DNA from: an uncultured Phenylobacterium sp.
GTDB lineage: Bacteria; Pseudomonadota; Alphaproteobacteria; Caulobacterales; Caulobacteraceae
NCBI GenBank assembly: GCA_945952355.1
Contig: CAMFIW010000064.1
Coordinates: forward strand, 1-9,488
Reading direction: 5' to 3'
Length of the DNA stretch: 9,488 bases
Numbering within the stretch: position 1 is the first letter of the stretch; every line of letters begins with the position of its first letter. Below the pieces are notes generated by a model. It was given only the letters and a program-made list of their open reading frames with translations, did not search any database and was not told the origin of the DNA. Of the stretch, positions 1-6,261 are shown piece by piece. The translations under genes and the position numbers were made by a program.

Positions 1-2
1 AG

Positions 3-50
3 GCCAACCTGCACACCTTGGACCTGACCAAGGCACAAGCCCGGGCTTGA
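3..50 (+). CDS. possible C-terminal end of an upstream gene (partial, unidentified)
   Basis: Read from base 3, the first 16 codons form an open frame (ANLHTLDLTKAQARA) ending in TGA at 48-50, immediately before a GC-rich hairpin that could end a transcript. Fifteen residues are too few to assign a family. The main support is that an open frame runs in from the window edge and that the following spacer looks non-coding. It could equally be chance, since other frames are also open here. Confidence 0.3.
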   Translation, partial: ANLHTLDLTKAQARA

Positions 51-61
51 CCTCTTTGCCC

Positions 62-87
62 CCTCTCCGCTCGCGGGGAGGGGGTCG
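62..87. terminator. GC-rich stem-loop, possible terminator or intergenic repeat
   Basis: CCCTCTCCGC and GCGGGGAGGG face each other across a 2-4 base loop, giving a roughly 10-bp stem with one G:T wobble. It lies a dozen bases after the possible upstream stop codon at 48-50. There is no T-run, so it is not a textbook intrinsic terminator. It may be part of a CCCCTCTCC-type intergenic repeat common in GC-rich proteobacteria. Confidence 0.35.
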
Positions 88-158
88 GGGCGAGGGGCTT
101 CGCCGCATTCGGGCGAAGGACGCCATGGCGTCGAGCGCGACCCTCCGCGCTTCCCCTC

Positions 159-190
159 ACCCCGTCCGGCCCCTCCAGGCCGGACGGGGT
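159..190. repeat. perfect 13-bp inverted repeat (stem-loop)
   Basis: ACCCCGTCCGGCC at 159-171 is exactly complementary to GGCCGGACGGGGT at 178-190, with a 6-base loop (CCTCCA). The outer flank (CTTCCCCTC at 150-158) is also roughly complementary to the GGGGCGAGGGGCTT stretch near 86-99, so 62-190 can fold into a nested structure. It looks like a REP-like or terminator-like intergenic element between the upstream gene and the monooxygenase. Confidence 0.55.
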
Positions 191-220
191 CGCCACCCCG
201 CCCCGTGACCTGACTAAACA

Positions 221-249
221 TTGATAAGTTCGGGATTTTGCCGGATACC
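221..249 (+). promoter_or_regulatory. candidate promoter of the monooxygenase gene
   Basis: TTGATA (221-226) and GATACC (244-249) are separated by 17 bases, a sigma70-like arrangement in the only AT-richer stretch of this spacer, 30 bases ahead of the start codon at 279. The -35 match is good and the -10 match is weak. This is inference from spacing and base composition only. Confidence 0.3.
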
Positions 250-278
250 TGCCGCGAGGGAACAGGGGACCGCAGGCC

Positions 279-1769
279 ATGGCGCTTGAGCATTTCGACG
301 TGGTGATCGTGGGCGCGGGCCTATCCGGCGTCGGCGCGGGCCACCACCTGCAGGCCAACTGCCCCGACCGATCCTACGTTATCCTCGAAGGCCGCGACGC
401 GATCGGCGGCACCTGGGACCTGTTCCGCTATCCCGGCATCCGCTCCGACAGCGACATGTACACCCTGGGCTACGCCTTCAAGCCGTGGACGAAGGCCAAG
501 GCCATCGCCGACGGTCCCTCGATCCTGTCCTATGTGCGCGAGACCGCGAGCGAGGAGGGCATCGACCGCCACATCCGCTTCGGCCACCAGGTGAAGTCGG
601 CCTCATGGTCCACCGAGGATGCGCTCTGGACCGTGGAGACGGTGGCGAACGGCAAGCCGGCCAGCTTCACCTGCGCCTTCCTGTTCCTCTGCGGCGGCTA
701 CTACAATTACGAGGCCGGCTATACGCCCGACTTCGCCGGGACCGACGCCTTCGAAGGCAGGATCGTCCATCCCCAGAAGTGGCCGGAAGACCTCGACTAC
801 GCCGGCAAGAAGGTGGTGGTGATCGGCTCGGGCGCCACGGCGGTGACCCTGGTGCCGGAAATGGCCAAGACCGCGGCCCACGTCACCATGCTGCAGCGCT
901 CGCCCACCTACATGGCCTCGCGCCCGGCCGAGGACGCCTTCGCCAACAAGCTGCGCGAGGTCCTGCCGGCCAAGCTAGCCTATTCGATCATCCGTTGGCG
1001 GAACGTCCTGTTCGGCATGTACTTCTTCAACGTCGCCCGCAAGAAGCCCGAGGCGGTCAAGGAGCGGCTGATCGGCATGGTCCGCGACCAGCTCGGCCCC
1101 GACTACGACGTCGAGACCCATTTCACCCCCCGCTACAATCCGTGGGACCAGCGCCTGTGCCTGGTGCCGGACAACGACATGTTCGCGGCGATCAAGGACG
1201 GCTCGGCCTCGGTGGTCACCGACCAGATCGAGACCTTCACCGGCAAGGGCCTGAAGCTGAAGTCGGGCGGCGAACTTCCGGCCGATGTCGTGGTCACCGC
1301 CACCGGCCTGAACCTCCAGGTCTGGAACGGCCTGTCGCTCACCGTCGACGGCCGCAAGGTCGAGCCGGCCAAGACGCTCAGCTACAAGGGCATGATGTAT
1401 TCCGACGTGCCGAACATGGCCTCGTCCTTCGGCTACACCAATGCGTCCTGGACGCTGAAGTGCGACCTGACCTGCGAGTATGTCTGCCGCATCCTGAACC
1501 ACCTGAAGAAGACCGGCCTGCGCCAGGCCACCCCGCGCAACACCGACCACTCGGTGACCGAGGAGCCCTGGCTCGACTTCTCGTCCGGCTACGTCCAGCG
1601 CTCCATCGGCGCCTTCCCCAAGCAGGGCTCCAAGGCCCCCTGGAAGCTCGACCAGAACTACGCGCTCGACCTCATGAACCTGCGCTTCGCCAAGGTCGAA
1701 GACGGCGTCATGGCCTTCACCAACCCGAAGACCGCCGCCACCAGGGCCCCTGCGAAGGAAGCCGCCTGA
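279..1769 (+). CDS. ethA: EthA-type flavin-dependent Baeyer-Villiger monooxygenase
   Basis: A 496-aa FAD- and NADPH-dependent enzyme expected to insert oxygen next to a ketone or to oxidise sulfur in thioether or thioamide compounds, acting in the cytosol. Seen in the sequence: the FAD-binding GxGxxG (GAGLSG, residues 12-17), GGTWDLFRYPG (43-53), the Baeyer-Villiger fingerprint FxGxxxHxxxWP as FEGRIVHPQKWP (158-169), and the second dinucleotide site GSGATA (183-188). Length and many stretches (RYPGIRSDSDMYTLG, HYNPWDQRLCLVP-like, GYTNASWTLK) match Mycobacterium tuberculosis EthA (489 aa) from memory. The start at 279 has an AGGGGA ribosome site at 264-269. The gene stands alone, convergent with the osmC operon. 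The divergent EthR regulator known from mycobacteria is not seen in this window. The natural substrate is unknown; family assignment is firm, substrate is not. Confidence 0.93.
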   Translation: MALEHFDVVIVGAGLSGVGAGHHLQANCPDRSYVILEGRDAIGGTWDLFRYPGIRSDSDMYTLGYAFKPWTKAKAIADGPSILSYVRETASEEGIDRHIRFGHQVKSASWSTEDALWTVETVANGKPASFTCAFLFLCGGYYNYEAGYTPDFAGTDAFEGRIVHPQKWPEDLDYAGKKVVVIGSGATAVTLVPEMAKTAAHVTMLQRSPTYMASRPAEDAFANKLREVLPAKLAYSIIRWRNVLFGMYFFNVARKKPEAVKERLIGMVRDQLGPDYDVETHFTPRYNPWDQRLCLVPDNDMFAAIKDGSASVVTDQIETFTGKGLKLKSGGELPADVVVTATGLNLQVWNGLSLTVDGRKVEPAKTLSYKGMMYSDVPNMASSFGYTNASWTLKCDLTCEYVCRILNHLKKTGLRQATPRNTDHSVTEEPWLDFSSGYVQRSIGAFPKQGSKAPWKLDQNYALDLMNLRFAKVEDGVMAFTNPKTAATRAPAKEAA

Positions 1770-1776
1770 CGGCGAA

Positions 1777-1878
1777 ACCACGAACCACACGAACCCACAC
1801 GAACGGCCAAACCGGCGAGGTCAGCGCCGCCCGATCGTCGTGAAGGCTGGCCACGGAAAACGCGGAAAGCACGGACGG
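1777..1878 (+). repeat. left arm of a long intergenic inverted repeat
   Basis: This stretch is rich in CACGAA and CACGGA words and pairs with the stretch at 2076-2158 on the opposite strand. Apart from a 10-base tandem duplication in this arm (CCACACGAAC twice, 1785-1804), about 59 of the first 60 paired bases are identical. The inner 30-40 bases are more diverged. It begins 8 bases after the monooxygenase stop codon. It probably belongs to a multicopy intergenic repeat family, and with its partner it could act as a bidirectional transcription stop or RNase III target between the convergent genes. Confidence 0.8.
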
Positions 1879-1935
1879 CGCAGCAGCCACCCCGCGCGAA
1901 GCGCGATCAAACCGAACTCCCGCCTCCCTGAACCC

Positions 1936-2017
1936 CGTTCGTGTTCTTCGTGGTCCAATTCTTCGGGCGCTTCCGACGCGTCGAGGCCGCAAGTCGAGAC
2001 CACGAAAAACACGAACG
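1936..2017. repeat. inner 20-base inverted repeat pair
   Basis: Bases 1936-1955 (starting CGTTCGTGTTC) and 1998-2017 (ending AACACGAACG) are inverted copies matching at 19 of 20 positions, with 42 bases between them. They sit inside the longer inverted repeat 1777-1878/2076-2158, making a nested structure. The CACGAA vocabulary is shared with the outer arms, suggesting repeated insertion or amplification of the same short element. No convincing protein-coding frame is seen between the arms. Confidence 0.75.
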
Positions 2018-2075
2018 ATTTGCCTGACGCTCAGTGGATCGATTGACGGCGCGCCAGGCGCGCTCTTGTCCGTGT

Positions 2076-2158
2076 CCGTCCGTGTTTTCCGTAGCTGACC
2101 TTCACGACGGTCGGGCGGCGCTGACCTCGCCGGTTTGGCCGTTCGTGTGGTTCGTGGT
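2076..2158 (-). repeat. right arm of the long intergenic inverted repeat
   Basis: This is the inverted partner of 1777-1878. The strongest match is 2099-2158, and similarity continues with several mismatches to about 2076. It ends 15 bases before the osmC stop codon, so the arms almost exactly fill the space between the two convergent genes. It lacks the 10-base duplication seen in the left arm, indicating independent drift after copying. Confidence 0.8.
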
Positions 2159-2173
2159 CCCGCGAAGCGGCTC

Positions 2174-2641
2174 TTACGCCGTTACCGCCGCCTCGATGAC
2201 CACCTCGGTCTTCACCGAATTGGCGATGAAGCACTGCTCATGCGCCTCATGGTGCAGGCGATCCAGTTCGGCGGCCGTCGGAACCGCTCCCTGCCATTCG
2301 ATCCGGGGCCGAAGCGTGACCCGCGTCACCGCCATCCGGTCCGGCGCGATCTCCGCCATGATCCCCTCGGCGTCGTCCGCATAGCGGGTGGCGACGAAGC
2401 CCGCGAGCCGCGCTCGGTGCAGGAAGGTCAGCATGTGGCAGTTCGAAAGCGCTGCGACGAACATCTCCTCCGGGTCCACCGCCGAGGCGTCCGCCCACTT
2501 GCCCACCACGTGCGGCGAGGCCGACGCCGGCAGGGTCACGCCGCCGTCGAAGGCGATCTCGTGCGCGCGGCTGTAGCGGCCCTTGGCGAAATCCTCTCCG
2601 TCCTTCAGCGTCCAGAGCACGGACGCCACGTACTTCGCCAT
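2174..2641 (-). CDS. OsmC family peroxidase-like protein
   Basis: A 155-aa cytosolic protein of the OsmC/Ohr superfamily, thiol-dependent enzymes that reduce organic and fatty-acid hydroperoxides. Both expected redox cysteines are present: C68 in PEEMFVAALSNCHMLTFL (residues 57-74) and C137 in HEQCFIANSVKTEV (134-147), with the conserved Glu before the first Cys (E59/E60). Length is typical for the family. The start at 2641 has GGAGG at seven bases. It overlaps by one base the stop of a tiny frame that begins on the acyl-CoA dehydrogenase stop, so translation is probably coupled to the upstream gene. It is the last gene of the merR-acyl-CoA dehydrogenase-osmC operon; protection against lipid peroxides made during fatty-acid oxidation is a reasonable but unproven role. 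Which OsmC subfamily it belongs to (OsmC, Ohr or YhfA type) is not certain. Confidence 0.9.
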   Translation of the reverse strand: MAKYVASVLWTLKDGEDFAKGRYSRAHEIAFDGGVTLPASASPHVVGKWADASAVDPEEMFVAALSNCHMLTFLHRARLAGFVATRYADDAEGIMAEIAPDRMAVTRVTLRPRIEWQGAVPTAAELDRLHHEAHEQCFIANSVKTEVVIEAAVTA

Positions 2642-2666
2642 TAGATCGCCTCCGGCGATTGGGCCA

Positions 2667-4454
2667 TCAGAACGCCTCCGCGGGCAGCCCCATCATCAGT
2701 TCCGAGCCCGAGGTGAGCTTGGCCAGGTGCGACTGGGCGTCCGGCAGTATGCGCTGCAGGTAGTAGCGGCCAAGGGCCAGTTTGGTCTCGTAGAAGGGAT
2801 CGGTGTCGCCGGCCGCGATCTTGGCGAGCGCCACCTTGGCCATCATCGCCCACATGTAGGCGAGCGCCGTCAGGCCGAAGAGGTGCATGTAGTCGGTCGA
2901 GGCCGCGCCTGCATTGTCGGGGTTCGACAGCCCGTTCTGCATCAGCCAGAAGGTGCCGTCCTGCAGCTTGGCCTTGGCGTCGGACAGGCCCTCGACGAAC
3001 GGCTTCAGTTGCTCGTCCGATCCGTTGGCGGCCACGAAGGCGTCGACCTCGGCGAAGAAGGTCATCACAGCGCGCCCGCCATTGGCGGCCAGCTTGCGGC
3101 CCACCAGGTCCAGCGCCTGCACGCCGTTGGTGCCCTCGTAGATCAGGGCGATCCGCACGTCGCGCATGTACTGGCTGACCGGGAAGTGCTCGGTGAAGCC
3201 CGAGCCGCCATGCACCTGCACCGCGTCGGAACAGGCCTTCAGCCCCTTGTCGGTCAGATAGCCTTTCACCACCGGGGTCATCAGCGCCATGTAGTCGGCC
3301 GCCTTCTGGCGGATCGCCTCGTCAGGGTGCGAATGGCTGAGGTCGCCCTGCAGGGCGGTCCAGAACATGAAGGCGCGGCCGCCCTCGATCACGCAGCGGC
3401 TGTCCAGCAGCATCCGGCGTACGTCGGGATGGACGATGATCGGATCGGCCGGCCCGTCGGGGTTCTTCGGCCCGGTCAGCGAGCGGCCCTGCAGCCGCTC
3501 CTTGGCGAAGGTCGCGGCGGCCTGGTAGGCGGCTTCCGCCTGGGCCACGCCCTGCAGCCCGACGCCCAGGCGGGCCTCGTTCATCATCACGAACATCAGC
3601 GACAGGCCGCGGTTCTCCTCGCCGACCAGCCAGCCCACCGACTCCTCGTGACGGATCACGCAGGTGGCGTTGCCGTGGATGCCCATCTTCTCTTCCAGGC
3701 CGTCGCAGAACACGCTGTTGCGCGTCCCGGGCTTGCCGTCCGCGTCCGGAATGAACTTCGGCACGATGAACAGGCTGATGCCCCGCACGCCCTCCGGCGC
3801 GCCCTCGATGCGGGCCAGCACCAGGTGGACGATGTTCTCGACCATGTCGTGCTCGCCGCCCGAGATCCAGATCTTGGTTCCCGAGATCTTGTAGGACCCG
3901 TCGGTCTGCGGAACGGCCTTGGTGCGCAGCAGGCCGAGGTCGGTGCCGCAATGCGGCTCGGTCAGGTTCATGGTCCCGCCCCAGTTCCCCGAGACGAGGT
4001 TGGGCAGGTAGAGCGACTTCTGGGCGTCGGAGCCGCCGTTCAGGATCGCAGAATAGGCCCCGTGGGTCAGGCCCGGATACATGGAGAACGCCATGTTCGC
4101 CGAGGAACTCATCTCCGAGAAGGCGAGGTTGACCACGTGCGGCAGGCCCTGGCCGCCGTAGTTCGGGTCGGAGCCGAGCGCCGGCCAGCCGCCCTCGACG
4201 AGCTTGGCGTAGGCCTCCTTGAAGCCTTTGGGCGTCTTGACCGTGTGGTCGGCCGACCAGTGGCAGCCCTCCTTGTCGCCGACCGAATTCAGCGGCGCCA
4301 GGACCTCGGAGGTGAACTTGCCGGCCTCGGCCAGGATCTGCTCGACCACGTCCATCGACGCGTCGGCGAAGCCCGGCAGGTTCGCGTACTTCTCGATCTC
4401 CAGGACATCACGCAGCAGGAACGTGTGGTCCTTGACGGGAGGCTGGTAGGTCAT
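2667..4454 (-). CDS. acyl-CoA dehydrogenase with C-terminal extension (DmdC-like)
   Basis: A 595-aa FAD flavoenzyme that introduces the alpha-beta double bond into an acyl-CoA thioester, passing electrons to ETF. The layout is N-terminal helical domain (about 40-155), middle beta domain with TMNLTEPHCGTDLG (161-174) and KIWISGGEH (194-202), C-terminal helical domain with the QVHGGSGFTEHFPVSQYMRD stretch (413-432), and the catalytic base E440 in IALIYEGTNGVQALDL. The extra roughly 140 residues after the catalytic Glu mark the long subclass that includes DmdC (3-methylmercaptopropionyl-CoA dehydrogenase) and many proteobacterial FadE-like enzymes. The start at 4454 lies 36 bases after the merR stop, with only a weak AAGGGC ribosome site. 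The substrate cannot be read from sequence; the MerR neighbour suggests fatty-acid or branched-chain acyl-CoA breakdown. Confidence 0.93.
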   Translation of the reverse strand: MTYQPPVKDHTFLLRDVLEIEKYANLPGFADASMDVVEQILAEAGKFTSEVLAPLNSVGDKEGCHWSADHTVKTPKGFKEAYAKLVEGGWPALGSDPNYGGQGLPHVVNLAFSEMSSSANMAFSMYPGLTHGAYSAILNGGSDAQKSLYLPNLVSGNWGGTMNLTEPHCGTDLGLLRTKAVPQTDGSYKISGTKIWISGGEHDMVENIVHLVLARIEGAPEGVRGISLFIVPKFIPDADGKPGTRNSVFCDGLEEKMGIHGNATCVIRHEESVGWLVGEENRGLSLMFVMMNEARLGVGLQGVAQAEAAYQAAATFAKERLQGRSLTGPKNPDGPADPIIVHPDVRRMLLDSRCVIEGGRAFMFWTALQGDLSHSHPDEAIRQKAADYMALMTPVVKGYLTDKGLKACSDAVQVHGGSGFTEHFPVSQYMRDVRIALIYEGTNGVQALDLVGRKLAANGGRAVMTFFAEVDAFVAANGSDEQLKPFVEGLSDAKAKLQDGTFWLMQNGLSNPDNAGAASTDYMHLFGLTALAYMWAMMAKVALAKIAAGDTDPFYETKLALGRYYLQRILPDAQSHLAKLTSGSELMMGLPAEAF

Positions 4455-4471
4455 GCGCAGGCCCTTGTTAC

Positions 4472-4490
4472 GGGGCCGTGCGCCGGCCCC
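4472..4490 (-). promoter_or_regulatory. GC hairpin between merR and the acyl-CoA dehydrogenase gene
   Basis: GGGGCCG (4472-4478) and CGGCCCC (4484-4490) form a perfect 7-bp stem with a 5-base loop, directly abutting the merR stop codon at 4491-4493. No U-run follows, so it is unlikely to stop all transcription. It may set the ratio of regulator to enzyme by partial termination or mRNA processing. This is inference from the structure. Confidence 0.35.
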
Positions 4491-4964
4491 CTATTTCGCG
4501 TGCTCGAGATCGCCGAGTCGCGCGCGAAGCACCTGATCATAGTCCGCCGCCCGGGGCAAAAGGTCGGGCCGGGTCTTGGAAAGGTGCTCTTCCAGTCGTT
4601 CGCAGGCGCCGGTCAGCTCGCTGATCGCGCGCTCGATGTCGCGGCGCTTGGCTTCCAGGCTGACCAGCTGCTCGCGGAACTTGGCCAGCGACTTGGCGTT
4701 CTGGGCCGCCCCGCCGTCGTTCACCTCATAGAGGTCGAGGATTTCGCCGATCGCCGCCAGCGACAGGCCGACCCGCTTGCCGTTGAGGATCAGCTGCAGG
4801 CGCGCGCGATCCTTGTAGGAATAGACGCGGTTCATGCCGTCGCGCGCCGGCGAGAGCAGGCCCTTGTCCTCGTAGAAGCGCAGGGCGCGCGGGGTGCATT
4901 TGAATTCCAGGCAGAGCTGCCGGATCGTGAAGGTGCGCGCGGGGCGGCGCAGTTCCAAAGCCAT
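4491..4964 (-). CDS. MerR family transcriptional regulator
   Basis: A 157-aa DNA-binding regulator. The N-terminal winged helix-turn-helix spans about residues 11-78, with the MerR hallmarks TFTIRQLCLEF, TPRALRFYEDKGLLSPAR and RVYSYKDRARLQLIL. A predicted dimerising coiled coil covers about 88-128, followed by a short tail. There is no metal-binding Cys/His cluster of the MerR or CueR kind (only C18, C23 and C121), so an organic effector is more likely. It is first in the operon with acyl-CoA dehydrogenase and osmC, an arrangement reminiscent of the LiuR-type MerR regulators of acyl-CoA catabolism in proteobacteria. The start at 4964 has a strong AGGGAGGA (4971-4978). A perfect palindrome upstream (5018-5033) is the likely operator. 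The exact effector and regulon are inferred, not shown. Confidence 0.9.
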   Translation of the reverse strand: MALELRRPARTFTIRQLCLEFKCTPRALRFYEDKGLLSPARDGMNRVYSYKDRARLQLILNGKRVGLSLAAIGEILDLYEVNDGGAAQNAKSLAKFREQLVSLEAKRRDIERAISELTGACERLEEHLSKTRPDLLPRAADYDQVLRARLGDLEHAK

Positions 4965-5004
4965 GTGACGTCCTCCCTACAAGGCCGCGTTTGTTGTTGT
5001 CCCA

Positions 5005-5033
5005 AGCGTAAGCGCGGTTGACGTAAACGTCAA
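5005..5033 (-). promoter_or_regulatory. merR operon promoter with palindromic operator
   Basis: TTGACGTAAACGTCAA at 5018-5033 is a perfect 7+7 inverted repeat around two central A bases. On the minus strand its first half supplies TTGACG as a -35 box (5033-5028). After 17 bases comes TACGCT (5010-5005) as a plausible -10, about 40 bases before the merR start. An operator overlapping the -35 and spacer is what is expected for a MerR-family regulator controlling its own operon. It resembles, from memory, the ACGT-centred sites described for LiuR-type regulators. Confidence 0.6.
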
Positions 5034-5090
5034 TATGATCGGCGTTCAGTTATGGGGCGCGAACCTCACCTGGCGGGAGGTCGGGGCGGC

Positions 5091-5816
5091 TTAGAGCGTG
5101 GTGCTGACGGTCCAGGTCGCGCTGTCGACGATGGGCGAGGCCTCCAGGGAGACGCACACCGCATCCAGTTCGGCGGCAACCGCGGTGGTCGGGATCAGCA
5201 TGGCGCCGAGCTCCATCTTGTCCTCGTTGTCGGACAGCACCTCGATGCTGCGGATCGGGTAGTGGGCCTTTTCCAGCTCGGCCCCCAGCAGGTCGCGCGC
5301 ATCGGTCACCGCGGCGGCGCTGCAGATCAGGTGGACCGTGTACAGCGCCTCGGTCGTGCCCGCGTCGATCGGCCTGCGGTTCAGGTAGTTGACCAGCGGA
5401 CGCAGCAGGGTGTTGCCGGCCAGGACCATCACTGTCACGGCCGCCGCCTCGGCGATCAGCCCCGCGCCGGCGAAGGCGCCGACCGCCGCGGCGGACCACA
5501 GCGTCGCCGCCGTGTTCAGGCCGCGGACCTGGGCGCCTTCCTTCATGATCACGCCGGCGCCCAGGAAGCCGATGCCCGAGACCACGTAGGCGATGATCCG
5601 AACCTGTCCGTCTGCGCCGGTCAGGCGCCCGCCCAGCTGGACGAAGGCCGCCGCGCCCACCGCGACGAGCACCATGGTCCGCAATCCGGCCGTGCGCTGG
5701 CGGATCTGTCGCTCCAGGCCGATGATCGCGCCTAGTACGAAGGCGGCGCCGAGGACCATGAGGGTCGAGCGGAAGGCCGGCAGGTCGAACGCCAGGCCCG
5801 TATTCCCGGTCATCAT
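5091..5816 (-). CDS. MgtC/SapB family membrane protein
   Basis: A 241-aa inner-membrane protein of the MgtC/SapB family, linked in other bacteria to survival in low magnesium and to control of membrane energetics. The N-terminal hydrophobic domain (about 15-148) carries the family blocks GLERQIRQRTAGLRTMVLV (33-51) and GIGFLGAGVIMKEG (81-94) followed by RGLNTAATLWSAAAVG (98-113). Residues 155-241 form the soluble C-terminal domain typical of longer MgtC members. The frame stays open far upstream by GC bias. The chosen start (5816) shares TGATG with the stop of the preceding small gene; 5813 and 5828 are alternatives. It is the last gene of the NRAMP operon. Together with a metal transporter it suggests a role in divalent cation homeostasis; the precise activity is unknown. 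Confidence 0.9.
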   Translation of the reverse strand: MMTGNTGLAFDLPAFRSTLMVLGAAFVLGAIIGLERQIRQRTAGLRTMVLVAVGAAAFVQLGGRLTGADGQVRIIAYVVSGIGFLGAGVIMKEGAQVRGLNTAATLWSAAAVGAFAGAGLIAEAAAVTVMVLAGNTLLRPLVNYLNRRPIDAGTTEALYTVHLICSAAAVTDARDLLGAELEKAHYPIRSIEVLSDNEDKMELGAMLIPTTAVAAELDAVCVSLEASPIVDSATWTVSTTL

Positions 5817-6037
5817 CAGGGATCCCATTTGCGACGTCGGCGCCAGGCCTCCATACCCGATCGGGAGAGCCGTTGAGAATGGCCCAGGGCCGCGGAAAGG
5901 GCGGACCCGTCGATCAATCGCGCGCGGAACAGCGCCCGGGCGATCGCCAGCAAGGCGGACGCGGCGTGAAAATAGGCCGTGGGCGGGATGGGGACGCTCC
6001 AGCGCGCGACGGCCGGGCGGCGGCCCGCGAGGTTCAT
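5816..6037 (-). CDS. small hypothetical protein, 73 aa, overlapping its neighbours
   Basis: The ATG overlaps the stop of the 70-aa gene (ATGA) and its TGA overlaps the mgtC start (TGATG), so it fits exactly between two genes as translationally coupled operon members usually do. The product starts MNLAGRRPAVARWSVPIPPT, has a moderately hydrophobic Ala/Leu-rich stretch at about 22-38 (AYFHAASALLAIARALF) and ends in a very basic tail (AWRRRRKWDP). The hydrophobic part is short for a full membrane span, so an amphipathic or membrane-surface helix is possible. No independent ribosome site is obvious. I do not recognise the family. The junctions are the main support; a chance frame in GC-rich DNA remains possible. 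Confidence 0.55.
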   Translation of the reverse strand: MNLAGRRPAVARWSVPIPPTAYFHAASALLAIARALFRARLIDGSALSAALGHSQRLSRSGMEAWRRRRKWDP

Positions 6038-6246
6038 GGTGCGTGTCCCGCGCTCGCCGCGGCGCCGTGGAGGGCCGAGGCGTGCGGCTTCGACGCCAGG
6101 TCGACGGCGAGCAGGCCGAGAAAGATCGCCGTGCAGGCGGCGAGCGCCGCCAGGGCGCGCCGCGACTCGCGCCGCCGCCGACGATCGCGCCGCGACAGGA
6201 GCGCGTGGCGCGCGGGGCCACCGGTGATGTCGGAGGTCTGTTCCAT
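6034..6246 (-). CDS. small single-span membrane protein, 70 aa, His-containing tail
   Basis: Begins 15 bases after the transporter stop and has a very strong ribosome site (AGGAGG at 6252-6257, five bases from ATG), so translation is likely real. Residues 1-18 are polar, 19-30 form an arginine block (RRDRRRRRESRR), 31-51 are one hydrophobic segment (ALAALAACTAIFLGLLAVDLA), and 52-70 form a short tail with three histidines (H55, H60, H68). By the positive-inside rule the N terminus should be cytosolic and the His-containing tail periplasmic. I do not recognise a named family. The position between an NRAMP-type transporter and MgtC suggests a small accessory subunit or regulator of one of them, comparable in concept to MgtR or MntS, though no sequence kinship is claimed. 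Confidence 0.7.
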   Translation of the reverse strand: MEQTSDITGGPARHALLSRRDRRRRRESRRALAALAACTAIFLGLLAVDLASKPHASALHGAAASAGHAP

Positions 6247-6261
6247 GTTCCCCTCCTTCTT

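Noticed and set aside
485..1843. 452-codon plus-strand frame overlapping the monooxygenase
   Set aside because: Same strand but shifted frame. It is Arg/Pro/Gly-rich, has no motifs, and the overlapping frame has a complete EthA-type protein.
1777..2158. CRISPR-like array or IS element in the repeat-rich spacer
   Set aside because: The copies are inverted and nested, not evenly spaced direct repeats, and no transposase frame or target-site duplication is visible.
2583..5021. 812-codon open frame on the plus strand
   Set aside because: It lies antisense to the acyl-CoA dehydrogenase and MerR genes. The translation is a Gly/Arg/Val/His-rich mixture without domain motifs, typical of a GC-bias shadow.
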